Assembly (NCBI RefSeq): GCF_003172895.1
Contig: NZ_QGKL01000039.1
Location: 310,001 to 374,000 of the forward strand
Reading direction: 5' to 3'
DNA length: 64,000 nucleotides
From: Leucothrix arctica
GTDB taxonomy: Bacteria > Pseudomonadota > Gammaproteobacteria > Thiotrichales > Thiotrichaceae
Part shown: in pieces, positions 18,701 to 26,400 of the stretch
Position numbering within the stretch: position 1 is the first letter of the stretch
Layout: each line of letters begins with the position of its first letter
Notes under the pieces: model-generated
What the model was told of the DNA's origin: nothing
Seen by the model: the letters and a program-made list of their open reading frames with translations, nothing else
Databases searched by the model: none
Position numbers and translations under genes: made by a program

Positions 18701-18768
18701 TTGCTACAGAGGAAAGTACGATTCAAAATATGGCAGGAACTACACAACCTGCTGGTATGGGCATGTAA
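12715..18768 (+). CDS. CHAT-nSTAND-TM-WD40 receptor 1
   Basis: A 2017-residue signalling protein. In order: an N-terminal region (1-200) shared with its paralogue; a CHAT caspase-fold protease (about 205-370) with catalytic H225 in HIVCHG and C273 in LSSCDTA; a DSRCPFPGMEPF linker; an nSTAND1 NTPase with Walker A GSSGSGKS (513-520) and Walker B LLYLDQFEQ (D582), then helical regions to about 920; one membrane helix (about 927-947) with basic residues before it; about 14 degenerate WD40 repeats (such as GLVRIWDIATG, DGIRIWDLSS, TILLWDVVTG); and a tail with four cysteines. STAND proteins oligomerise on ligand binding and activate their effector, here probably the protease. It heads a strand-wise run of three enzyme genes. 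The membrane-distal part is strikingly AT-rich. It could also regulate cell differentiation rather than immunity. Confidence 0.92.
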   Translation: MSVAFTIEITLQPPQNKSWPIAAVLKSGKSETPPRWCFSNLSFDDSWREDLLSVSNNPEDYGRVLGRALFTETLQALLKDALVDSEHIRLFLVIEAPELKSIHWERTYFNDETGQWTSFAQDQRILFSLYEPGQSERYYPRFVQRELKTLVVINSPHPDYQDAAGANFSTFDTDLLAGQLSGINKELPDTVSPPVILSNAPNNSWRSMTAALNTGQYHILHIVCHGFYHESSQESYLAFQNEDQRLEAISTKQFVNDLKKISPLPQLIFLSSCDTAHPEASVDSQGQFAQHIRQALGTPAVIAMSGKVAQSAANTISQTFYPHLLSAPHVDIALSRASHALYQDKNNNRFMPVLRQRLGHESLFGLSEWSIHELNTAQLTSGLKRLEELLPERAPMYNQELADILTSLDLIEEEPESKLLTPNQTTFLPNVDIDPNLEVLDRFCHDVTGIDFATLTQDESSLPEYDSRCPFPGMEPFKNTDRQDFRQFFFGRDKDIAAVCQKLIDEPIVAVVGSSGSGKSSLVFAGILPKLATEGWQLLGDQQEGIRLQLSDQSQQSGNLEAQLNQALESLDANQKTLLYLDQFEQVFVGSDEHYLKQRQTLFKKLFELPKQFPKLRVLLTIRADYALEDAKQYLGDIITEQRYDLSAFTTPELRQLIEQQVASTNLIFDDGLAHRIQSEVIEDQKGVLPLLQYLLWQLWQRRKGRLLRTQDYEALNGIQHVVTTIADRVFEQYEPNETTPQEYKDAQYYLRNIFMRLTQPDKERKKAFGDHYRDIKQPVAKASLYPFGVDEGVIDELLITLHDERLITTRIDGAGKQQVEIVHESLIQYWDKLRGWLQDRQLIEMQQELSEYAQHWSERSNKVTKRNSGRLENNEALRHSGSQIKEVCDQEDNQQLFLNSTEQEYLGECKRKDIRIEKNRKRVKVFSWFMAFLLIIVSTMLIVALNLKYQSDERLASQYFDQGLKLKESNMEAGIANTYFSKAVDATWSHQYAYNYAITERQSTHGDLVTVFEHGNSSPGINIFENGEKVVTWSYSGLVRIWDIATGDQVNAPIQLRVSRGQGAIEQRSHGIKSLNLSDNNLMLVGVDTSGGISIVNLLTGQDITPTSLLGKSISQAKFFDNDSKLLIELSNGIRVWDIIKREEVNICGSTPRLGYSSRMNNESVFMRSSKFIAGESKGSICILDLESEDLFDIKHLGIESVESGLEIRLFDNGSKILVWNRSDSYRNNESVIKLWDLNTRSKKTAIVPQKLNKNIREVFILDENKFLVLTDKSTVHIWDSLVNEFTTIPIKFNSSLAAKTVVEGNLILFSWKSELDVKVSIWDINSKVLVALPDDHRGEILSAQELKGKKQFLTVDSTNIVRLWDAKTLELISKNIEHTHSSDFFYSIQTIKPMNRSPKLLDNDSKLLTRSENGSLSLWELTTGVKLWSIMPNGLESFDDVHLLAGSGQLLTSSSKSGDVQIWDFNIGKIIANPLILDEKVLGGRIFASGKKILTWNNHGEIRIKDLLTRVDLFPPLFHKKGERQMTRTVKFNQSRRARVVRRSSSIEYNHSDTQKIERQQPNPTNVSNVRVGDIPLPSERNSTPEEVSLEVDLFAEGTKLLTYSRDGMIRFWDILVGKEIYAPLQLKYSNSIGGVRLFSNETRLLTWSHGGRMYDIWDVSSQKKLANWKSSGGKPTIFANGTKVATSADTTSESQVIRNTDGEIINSNLKKLNLFKGLASHNELVCSEAYQLIAQDNRIKVLTVDRGSLLKDFSVGAIITEVNPFKESCGVLIWTSDGLGRIFNPLTGVEAQIRMDNSVDVVEAGFLDSETKIWTLGSDDGIRIWDLSSFKQVGITLKHTKAVEEVYFLSDERRLFTQGKGGTILLWDVVTGEIIGTPMNHAGPIEHLELSEDESIMLVVAGQEGRLWMLPDQSQDIGFNHEIKQAIKSGFYINDSGDSVFLSSSDINSCMEEIKSIEDCNSSSEAKCWIKRKVLGVLKLFDQLPRPSNCVGVATEESTIQNMAGTTQPAGMGM

Positions 18769-19096
18769 TACATTCATTTTTGATGTTAGAAACTGAACGG
18801 ATTTATTAAATCGGAAGGCTATTCAATGAAATAAGGATGAGTCGCCAAGAAAATTTTTAGGTGGATAGCTTGAATTTTACTTATTATCACGACTTTCGAT
18901 CTAAACTGTTATAGCACATGAAGGTAGCAGGGTAATAAGCGTGTAAGCTTTTCTATTTTTCGTTATATGGTGGATTACTATATTCAGGTGGTAATTATTT
19001 AAAAACTATTTCTATCTGTTTTTGGAATATTTCTCTAAGTGGTTGAGGTGACCAATTTTTTTATGATTAATTTTGTTCCTTTTGGAGAGTGATAAT
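18769..19096. other. 328-base AT-rich gap
   Basis: No gene and no strong hairpin seen. It separates receptor 1 from the enzyme cassette and probably holds a promoter for the three enzyme genes, so that they can be expressed apart from the receptor; no confident -35/-10 pair could be assigned. Confidence 0.4.
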
Positions 19097-20467
19097 ATGC
19101 CTCATTTATCTGTAAGCCATGATGGTAGTAATATTCAATATTTCCTAATCTGTTACGACAAGCTCGGAAACGAGCGTGAGGACGACCCTCATGGTGACTC
19201 TGGTATACTGAGTCTAAAAGTAATCCAACTTGCTAACAGTTGCGAATACACAGATATATTCCTCATCAGTCACGGATGGAAGGGTGATATACCTGCTGCA
19301 ATAGATCAATATAACCGTTGGATCTCGGCAATGGCTGCTTGCAAGGCTGACCTAGATCGACTTCAAGCAAGACCCGAGGGCTTTAATCCTCTAATTATTG
19401 GTTTGCACTGGCCGAGCTTACCATTTGGGGTTGAGGAGCATGCTCAGCTCTCTGAAGACCTTGATCCCGAACTACAAAGCTTTGATGTGAGCCCAACTAG
19501 TGATGACTGGAAAGATCAGGCTATTGAATCAATCGCTGATAGTTTAGAAGGGCAAGAAGCACTTCGTGCCTTTCTGGACGCTTATGATTTTTATGATTCA
19601 CCTTATGAGCTAACGGATGAAGCGTTTACTGCCCTCAACTCAATACTTGCTACTGAAATTCAAACTTCTGATATACCTACCGAAGAACAAGTAAACGTTG
19701 ATGCAGGGACTTTGTTTTCTGCAATTAAAGATCAGGTTGATAAAGAGTCTTCCTCAGATGCCTTTGTGTCATTTGGCTCAACGGTAAAAAAAGGTGGGGT
19801 AATTGCGGGTATTTTGACTCAGTTATCCGCTTGGAAAATGAAAGAACGTGCCAGAACATTTGGTGAAAATGGCGCGAGTCTGTTATTACGAGAGCTTCAG
19901 TCAGTTACAAATACTGATACCCAATTCCATTTAATGGGCCATAGTTTCGGCACAATCGTTGTTTCATCTGCAGTTACTGGTGAAGGGGGTAGTGAGGTTT
20001 TGAAGCGTCCAGTCAATAGTATGATGTTAGTTCAAGGTGCTGTTTCGTTATGGGCTTTTTGTAAAGATATACCGGTTAAAAAGGGTACAAGTGGTTACTT
20101 TCAACAGTTGTCTAATCCTAATTACATCTCAGGGCCGTTAGTTGTGACTTACACGGCTAACGATACTGCTGTAAAAACTATTTACCCCTTAATGTCATGG
20201 ACTTCAACATACGAAACCGTTTCATTTGATTCTAAGTCTTACCCTAGACACGGTGCTATTGGTCGCTTTGGTGTACAGGGTGATGGTGTACAGATTGAAC
20301 AACTCGAGATGTTGTCTCTGAATGGGAAATATTCCTACAAGTCAAATACGTTTTATAACCTACACTCTAGTGAATACATAAAGGAGAATGAATCGTTATT
20401 TGGCGGTGCGCATAATGATATTGATCACCCAGAAGTAGCGCACGCATTTTTATCTGCAATTACTTAA
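19097..20467 (+). CDS. Alpha/beta-hydrolase (lipase-like) effector candidate
   Basis: A 456-residue cytoplasmic protein (no signal peptide). The nucleophile elbow GHSFG (S283) lies after a typical strand (FHLM), and an upstream DIFLISHGWKGD (about 53-64) looks like the strand and oxyanion-hole region of alpha/beta hydrolases. Candidate triad histidines are in GGAHNDIDHPEVAH near the C-terminus. The ATG at 19097 is chosen because TTTGGAGAG precedes it; the frame is open to a TTG at 19073. It lies 13 bases before the cysteine protease gene. A membrane-lipid or ester hydrolase effector is plausible; the substrate is unknown. Confidence 0.75.
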   Translation: MPHLSVSHDGSNIQYFLICYDKLGNEREDDPHGDSGILSLKVIQLANSCEYTDIFLISHGWKGDIPAAIDQYNRWISAMAACKADLDRLQARPEGFNPLIIGLHWPSLPFGVEEHAQLSEDLDPELQSFDVSPTSDDWKDQAIESIADSLEGQEALRAFLDAYDFYDSPYELTDEAFTALNSILATEIQTSDIPTEEQVNVDAGTLFSAIKDQVDKESSSDAFVSFGSTVKKGGVIAGILTQLSAWKMKERARTFGENGASLLLRELQSVTNTDTQFHLMGHSFGTIVVSSAVTGEGGSEVLKRPVNSMMLVQGAVSLWAFCKDIPVKKGTSGYFQQLSNPNYISGPLVVTYTANDTAVKTIYPLMSWTSTYETVSFDSKSYPRHGAIGRFGVQGDGVQIEQLEMLSLNGKYSYKSNTFYNLHSSEYIKENESLFGGAHNDIDHPEVAHAFLSAIT

Positions 20468-20480
20468 AAGGAGCTCTTGG

Positions 20481-21929
20481 ATGACTGATGAAACAAAGAA
20501 TGATGAAAGCTTAATTGCTTTTAATGGTATCAATGGATCTACTGGTGAGGAGCTTTTTCAACCAGTAGGTGTATCTGATGTTGCAGCAGTATTTCGTGGT
20601 GAAAAACTCGATATCGATAGCTATAAATACGCACGGTATATTGAGGATGAGAGAAGCTTGGATCACTTTGGTGTCGTAGGTAACGTCGAAACGGATGTCA
20701 CTAAGGCAGGTTGGGGAATTGTTATTAACCCTGAAATGAACGATTTCAAAGAAATACTTGCAGCTCTTGATCCGCTACTAAAGCATCGAGAAAACCAAGT
20801 TGATGCGGGATTATTTAAGCGTTTGTCCTTTTTGCCTGACAAGGACGTCTTAATTACGCGCTGGTTAGCAAGAAATGGTGCAGGAGCATCTGCTGTTGAG
20901 CCAGAAAACATTCCTTACTATTTATTGATAATAGGGTCTCCAGAAGATATCCCCTTTTCATTCCAGTACAGCTTAGATACACAATATGCAGTTGGGCGTG
21001 TTGACTTCCAGTCGGTAGAAGACTTTGCAACTTATGCTGCACAAGTTGTAGAAAGAGAAGTGAGCACTACACATCGTCATAGCAAGCAAGCGGTTTTGTT
21101 TGGTGTAAAAAATGAGGATGATGCGGCAACACATGCTAGTGACGTTAAGTTGATTCAACCTTTGCATGCATCACTTTCAACGGAGCATAGCGATTGGAAA
21201 ATTGATGTTGTAAGAGGAGAAGAGGCAAGCAAGAGTCAGTTATCAAAAATATTTGCCAAAGATGATTTACCCTCTTTTTTGTTGACCGCGTCACATGGCC
21301 TAGGCTTTGAAAAAACCGATGCTAGGTTCGAAGCTGACCAAGGTGCTTTACTCTGTGGCGATTGGCCAGGAGTCTCAAAATGGGGCAATAACCCGATCCC
21401 TGAGGAGCACTATTTCTCTGCCAAAGACCTTCCAAATAATACAGATTTACAGGGAATGGTGTGCTTTATTTTTGCTTGTTATGGTGGGGGTATGCCAAAG
21501 TTTGATGCATTTGACCATCAAGCTACTGGTAACGTTAATATCATAGCAGATGCTCCTTTTACCTCTAAGTTACCTTCGCAATTACTGGTTTCAGGTGCAT
21601 CAGCGGTTATTGCACACGTAGAGCGCGCATGGGCAGCATCTTTTATTGGTGACTTTTCTGTTGATAATAAAGGGGCATTTAAAGGGACTATTGATGACTT
21701 GTTGACAGGAGTACCTGTTGGTCACGCCATGCACTTTATCAACGACTACGCATCTCTTATGCAAGCTGAAATGGGTGATTTGCAGGAAAATAGCCGTCTT
21801 GACCCTTTTTATATTGATAACCATGACATTACCGACCAAGTAATGGCTGGTGTTTATATTCGGAAGAATGATGCACGAAATTATATATTGTTGGGAGATC
21901 CAGCGACTTATCTAAATGTAGAAAAGTAA
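20481..21929 (+). CDS. Caspase-fold (C25 gingipain-like) cysteine protease
   Basis: A 482-residue protein with the clan CD protease pattern: a hydrophobic strand ending in His (FLLTASHG, H272) and a second ending in Cys (CFIFACYGG, C333). The upstream YLLIIGSPEDIPFSFQYSLDTQYAVGR block resembles the N-terminal subdomain of C25 (gingipain) peptidases. It has neither the signal peptide nor the propeptide of secreted gingipains, so it should act in the cytoplasm. GGAGCTCTTGG precedes the ATG; the spacing to both neighbours is 13 and 24 bases. It may be a downstream executioner or processing protease activated by the CHAT receptor. Confidence 0.8.
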   Translation: MTDETKNDESLIAFNGINGSTGEELFQPVGVSDVAAVFRGEKLDIDSYKYARYIEDERSLDHFGVVGNVETDVTKAGWGIVINPEMNDFKEILAALDPLLKHRENQVDAGLFKRLSFLPDKDVLITRWLARNGAGASAVEPENIPYYLLIIGSPEDIPFSFQYSLDTQYAVGRVDFQSVEDFATYAAQVVEREVSTTHRHSKQAVLFGVKNEDDAATHASDVKLIQPLHASLSTEHSDWKIDVVRGEEASKSQLSKIFAKDDLPSFLLTASHGLGFEKTDARFEADQGALLCGDWPGVSKWGNNPIPEEHYFSAKDLPNNTDLQGMVCFIFACYGGGMPKFDAFDHQATGNVNIIADAPFTSKLPSQLLVSGASAVIAHVERAWAASFIGDFSVDNKGAFKGTIDDLLTGVPVGHAMHFINDYASLMQAEMGDLQENSRLDPFYIDNHDITDQVMAGVYIRKNDARNYILLGDPATYLNVEK

Positions 21930-21953
21930 TTTAATTCCAAGGAGAAGAGCTAA

Positions 21954-23054
21954 ATGAGTACGAATTTGTTGTGTTGTTTGAAAGAGCCTTATGCTCGGCA
22001 AAAGGAACTAGATAAATTAGCGGAGTTTGATCCGTTTCGTTCATTTGCGATCTTTGCATTGGATCAAATATGGATGAAGGGAAGTGAGATTACTTACCAT
22101 TTCTTTGATGAAAGCAGTGACTATGGCTACCTTGAGTCTGATACAGATCAAAAAAATAAGGTCAGTTGGGTTGGAGTAGAGGCTGAAAAAGAACTGGTAA
22201 GAAAAGCATTTAATGTTTGGAACAGCGTTGGGATAGACCTTGACTTTGTTGAAGTGACCGATCGTAAACAAGCTAAAATACGTATTGGTTTTATGAAAGG
22301 CGATGGTAGTTGGTCTGCTGTAGGAACAGATTGTTTGTTATACAAACATGCTGATACTCGTACAATGAATTTTGGTTGGAGAATTTCTGGCGACCCAGAT
22401 CTTGCACTGCACGAAATTGGCCATGCGTTAGGTATGCACCACGCTCATCAAAATAAAAATGCAGGAATTGAGTGGAATGAGGAAGCGGTCATTAAAGAGT
22501 TCTCGGGAAAGCCAAACTACTGGAGCGAAGAAGATATAAGAAACAATATATTAGCGCCTCTTGCACCTGCTAAGTACTCTGCATCGAACTGGGACAAGGA
22601 TTCTTGCATGCAGTATCACCTTAATGCCGGTCTTATTAAGGAGCCGACTGAATACATGACGAAAGCGCTTTTACCCAAAGGAGGACTATCCGACTTGGAT
22701 AAAGAGTGGCTGAAGAAAATTTATGGTCCTGAAGAACAAGCGCAAAATGCTTCTGCAATCGAAGTGCTCAAGTCAGAAAAGCTCCAAATGAACAATGGAG
22801 ATCAGAAAAATTTCCCGATTGAAGTAAACGAAACACGTGAATACAGCATACAACTATCGGGAAAGTCAGATGCGGTAATGGTTCTTTTCGAAGAAACATC
22901 GTCTGGTTGGCAACAAATAGCTGCAAGTAACGATAGTGGTACTGATGCTAACGCGCTGATACAGCAAACTTTGCATGCAGATAAACGATACAACCTTAGA
23001 ATACAACTGTATTGGGAAGGTAGCGCGGGTGAGACTATTGTGACGTTATGGTGA
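21954..23054 (+). CDS. Metzincin zinc metalloprotease
   Basis: A 366-residue protease of the matrixin/astacin type. The zinc site HEIGHALGMHH (H153, E154, H157, H163) matches HExxHxxGxxH exactly, and CMQYH (M219) is the likely Met-turn. The C-terminal 90 residues (about 275-366) form a beta-sandwich resembling the bacterial pre-peptidase C-terminal domain. There is no signal peptide, unusual for a metzincin. AAGGAGAAGAG precedes the ATG. Last gene of the three-enzyme cassette; possibly kept inactive until cleaved, for instance by the neighbouring cysteine protease (inference). Confidence 0.88.
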   Translation: MSTNLLCCLKEPYARQKELDKLAEFDPFRSFAIFALDQIWMKGSEITYHFFDESSDYGYLESDTDQKNKVSWVGVEAEKELVRKAFNVWNSVGIDLDFVEVTDRKQAKIRIGFMKGDGSWSAVGTDCLLYKHADTRTMNFGWRISGDPDLALHEIGHALGMHHAHQNKNAGIEWNEEAVIKEFSGKPNYWSEEDIRNNILAPLAPAKYSASNWDKDSCMQYHLNAGLIKEPTEYMTKALLPKGGLSDLDKEWLKKIYGPEEQAQNASAIEVLKSEKLQMNNGDQKNFPIEVNETREYSIQLSGKSDAVMVLFEETSSGWQQIAASNDSGTDANALIQQTLHADKRYNLRIQLYWEGSAGETIVTLW

Positions 23055-23454
23055 ATATTGGGTCGGAGAGGGGGGGGGGAATATAGATGCTTAGAATCTT
23101 TGGTAGAGCTCAAATACGTAGAGAAACTTGCTATCACCGGAGGTTTAGAGTTAGCATTTTTAGGGTGCTGGGTTAAGGATAGTTTTAAACCCTAATATGC
23201 TTAATAAGAATTAAGTACTGGAGGCTTTAAGTCTCCATGTTACCCAAAAAAGTTGTAGGACACTATGTATAGTTAAATTTAGCAATCAAAAATGGCACCT
23301 ACTAGGTATCAAGTTATAGCCGCAAAGCGGCGAAACGATCTTAAAATAAGAAGTGTTTAATGCAACCACCGTTAATAAATTGGGAGTTAGTCTCCAGTAA
23401 ATTTATAATTGGTGTGATCAATTTAACCACCTTTTATATAAATAATTCTATAGT
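23055..23454. other. 400-base gap between convergent modules
   Basis: No supportable gene. A run of ten G (23070-23079) lies 16 bases after the metzincin stop codon. A short hairpin TGGAG/CTCCA is near 23220, but no clear rho-independent terminator serves either convergent transcript. The remainder is AT-rich. Confidence 0.5.
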
Positions 23455-26400
23455 TTATTTAATATGAGGGTTTAAATCAGTTGATTCTCGACACTTAGTT
23501 ATTGTTGGTAGTTCGCCCAAAAACTGTTGAGCTGTCCACTTTGTTTTACACCATAAGTTGCTTTCAATATTGCATTCTTTGTAAGGTTCAGTGGCTTTAT
23601 CGCAGCGCTTTAGCTGATCAGAACTTAAGTATCTTGGCTGACCATACTCATCAATATAAGTCCCCGTTTTAACGGCTTGATTCATTTCATTAAGAAACTG
23701 ATCGGGGGAGGGGGCTAAATTGAGCTTCCATAAGTAAAGCTTCTTTTTACTCCAGGTTATAATAGATTTCTGATCAGGGGCTACTCTAACTCCTTCAGTA
23801 TAATTTTTTTGCATCATTGGATAACTTAGCATAAGTCCAGTCTTTGCATCCCAAGCACGTATTGAGTTTTTACTGAATGTCAATATTAACTCTCCTTGTG
23901 GAAATATAGTGGCGCCACCTATATTTTTGTAGATAACGTGGTCGCTCCTTAAGTTAGAGGCTCTCATTACTTTTTCAGTTGGATCGTCAGGTAAGATGAA
24001 GCTGTGCAAGTCACTTTCACTCCATTCAGGAATAGGTTTACGGCCTCTTTCGATTGTTAAACTTTTGTTTTCTGAGAAAAAATCTCCAGAACTACCACTA
24101 AAACTACCGCCTTCTGACGTCAGTATCAACTTTCCTGTTTGTTTTTCTCTTATTTGTAATACTGTTCCGGCGCCTTCGGATGTGCTCCTGATGAATATAT
24201 ACTTTCCACTTTCTGATTCTGTGGCGGTAAAGCTAAACTCATGCATTCTGAACCCGATAAAACCTTCGGGATCATGACTAAATGCAACGCCAACTTTACC
24301 CAAAATTGCATCATAAATCTGTATTTCTTCTTCGTCGTTGACGAACAATAGAGTCGCCGAGCTACCCAGTACCTGCAATCGAGCATCGATTGTTTCATCT
24401 CTAACTTTTATTTTATCTCCAATTTGCTCAAAGGTTAATGCATCCCAGAATTGTACTGTATCACCGTAGTTTGCTAGAAATCTTTTTTTATCGAAGGAGA
24501 CAAGCACTCTCTTATTCCCATTATGCGGGAACGTAATACCAGTAGACTTTCCGGTAGCAACATCCCAAGCGTGGGCATGACCGTCATCACTACTCCATGT
24601 TAGTAAGTGTTTATCGTTATACAATAAAATAGGGGGGGCAGATTCGCCTGAATGTTTTTTTGCCACGCCTTTTTCTTTAATTTCTTGAGTTGTTGATATA
24701 TCCCAGAGACGTGCAGAATCAGTTCCCCATGTTAATAATTGTTTGCCCTTAGAAAATACATGAAAGCCGAGGATATCCGTTCCATGCTTTATTGTATTGC
24801 CTATAACATCAGGTGAAGACTTATCCAAAATATGAACGACCCCATCAGTGTATGATATTATTAGTTGATTATTACTTGTTAGCTGTGCATTCTGAATGGT
24901 TGGGGGAGCTGCTTGGTTGTCTGTATTTCTAACAGCAATTTTTATCGAGTGTTTACTCAAAGTACCAATTCGGATTTTATCCATTAAATAATTTGTAAAA
25001 TATAACTCATTAGAAAGCTCTGAGTCTAAATTTGGTTGTATTCTGTTAACAGAGGAGTTTTTTAAAAACACACCTCGGCTTGTTAATAAATTATCGTAAT
25101 AAATTCCATCAGAATTTTCACCTGATGTGCACTCACTTGAAGAAAATGGATTCAGAACTCCTTCTTCTATTTGTCTTTCTAACACTTCAATATTAATTCT
25201 ATCTATTATCTGGCCTGTCTGTATGCTATGGATATCTATCCATGAGTCGTGAACAATATATGCACATTTTTCATTCTGGGATATGCTAATCTCCGTATCT
25301 AAAAACTCTTCAAGTGAATTGTCGTCTATAATATTTAAAGTTTTTAATGTAGGTACTTCGATGATGTGAATTTCCCCATATGAGCGACCTACAGGCGTAC
25401 TAATAAACGAACGTGAACCGTTAATAAGTAACCTCGTCTCTCCCCTTAAAAGCCCTATTGAGTCTATCTCTCTGCCTGTAGCTTCAACGCTTTTGATCAG
25501 TCTACCTGTAACTAAATCGTACAGATATAATTGACCATCGTAATCCCACGATAACAGGCTTTGTTCATTATTAAACACAATACCGCCTGTAAACACACTC
25601 GTAGGGCCATCAGGTTCCCACGGTGTTGCCTCATACCTCGTTGCACTGTGCTGCATCAACCCGCCAATACTTACTCCTGTTGATAAATCCCAAACTTGTG
25701 CTATCCCAGCTTCATCTACAGTTAAAACTTTTGCACCATTTGAAATTGGTGTTGCGTCTATAATATCGTTCTTTGTAAATTTTATAGTTGGCCCAAGCTT
25801 GTTCTTTAAGTCAATATCCCAAGCCTCAACAAAATTACCACCCCACACCAATAGCTTGCTACTGTTATCAAATTCAGTTATTCCTAAAATTTTATGTTTA
25901 AGCGTTTCAGCCAGCTTAAAGTCTAAAAGGCCAATTTCTGCGAATGCGTTATGAATAAGGTTCTTAGTTTCCTCTGTTGTGCTGGCATCTTTAGCTTTAG
26001 CAAATGCTACAGATGCTTGGTACCAAAGGTTGTCAGCGCTTAAGTTATACCCTATTTTCAAATATCTCTCAGCGTCTAAGTTACTTATTAGATTTTTTTG
26101 ACCTATTGCTACCCACGATATAATCCCTGAAATAGAAAGTAGTACAGCAAAGAAAACTGCTAAAATGCGTACATATCTTTGATTCCTCTCCCGAGTATGA
26201 TCTTCAATTTTACAGGCTTCCAAATACTTTTCTTCATCCTTGGTCGTGAAAAGCAACCCTTCAGCTTTATATTTCCCAATGTCTTCTAAGCGAGTTCCCG
26301 TATGCATCAACTGACTTTTCTTATAGTTCTTATCTGTCTCCTCTTTCCAGGCTCGACTCGCTTCAATAAGACCTTGTCTAATTATGTTTATGCCTGAATC

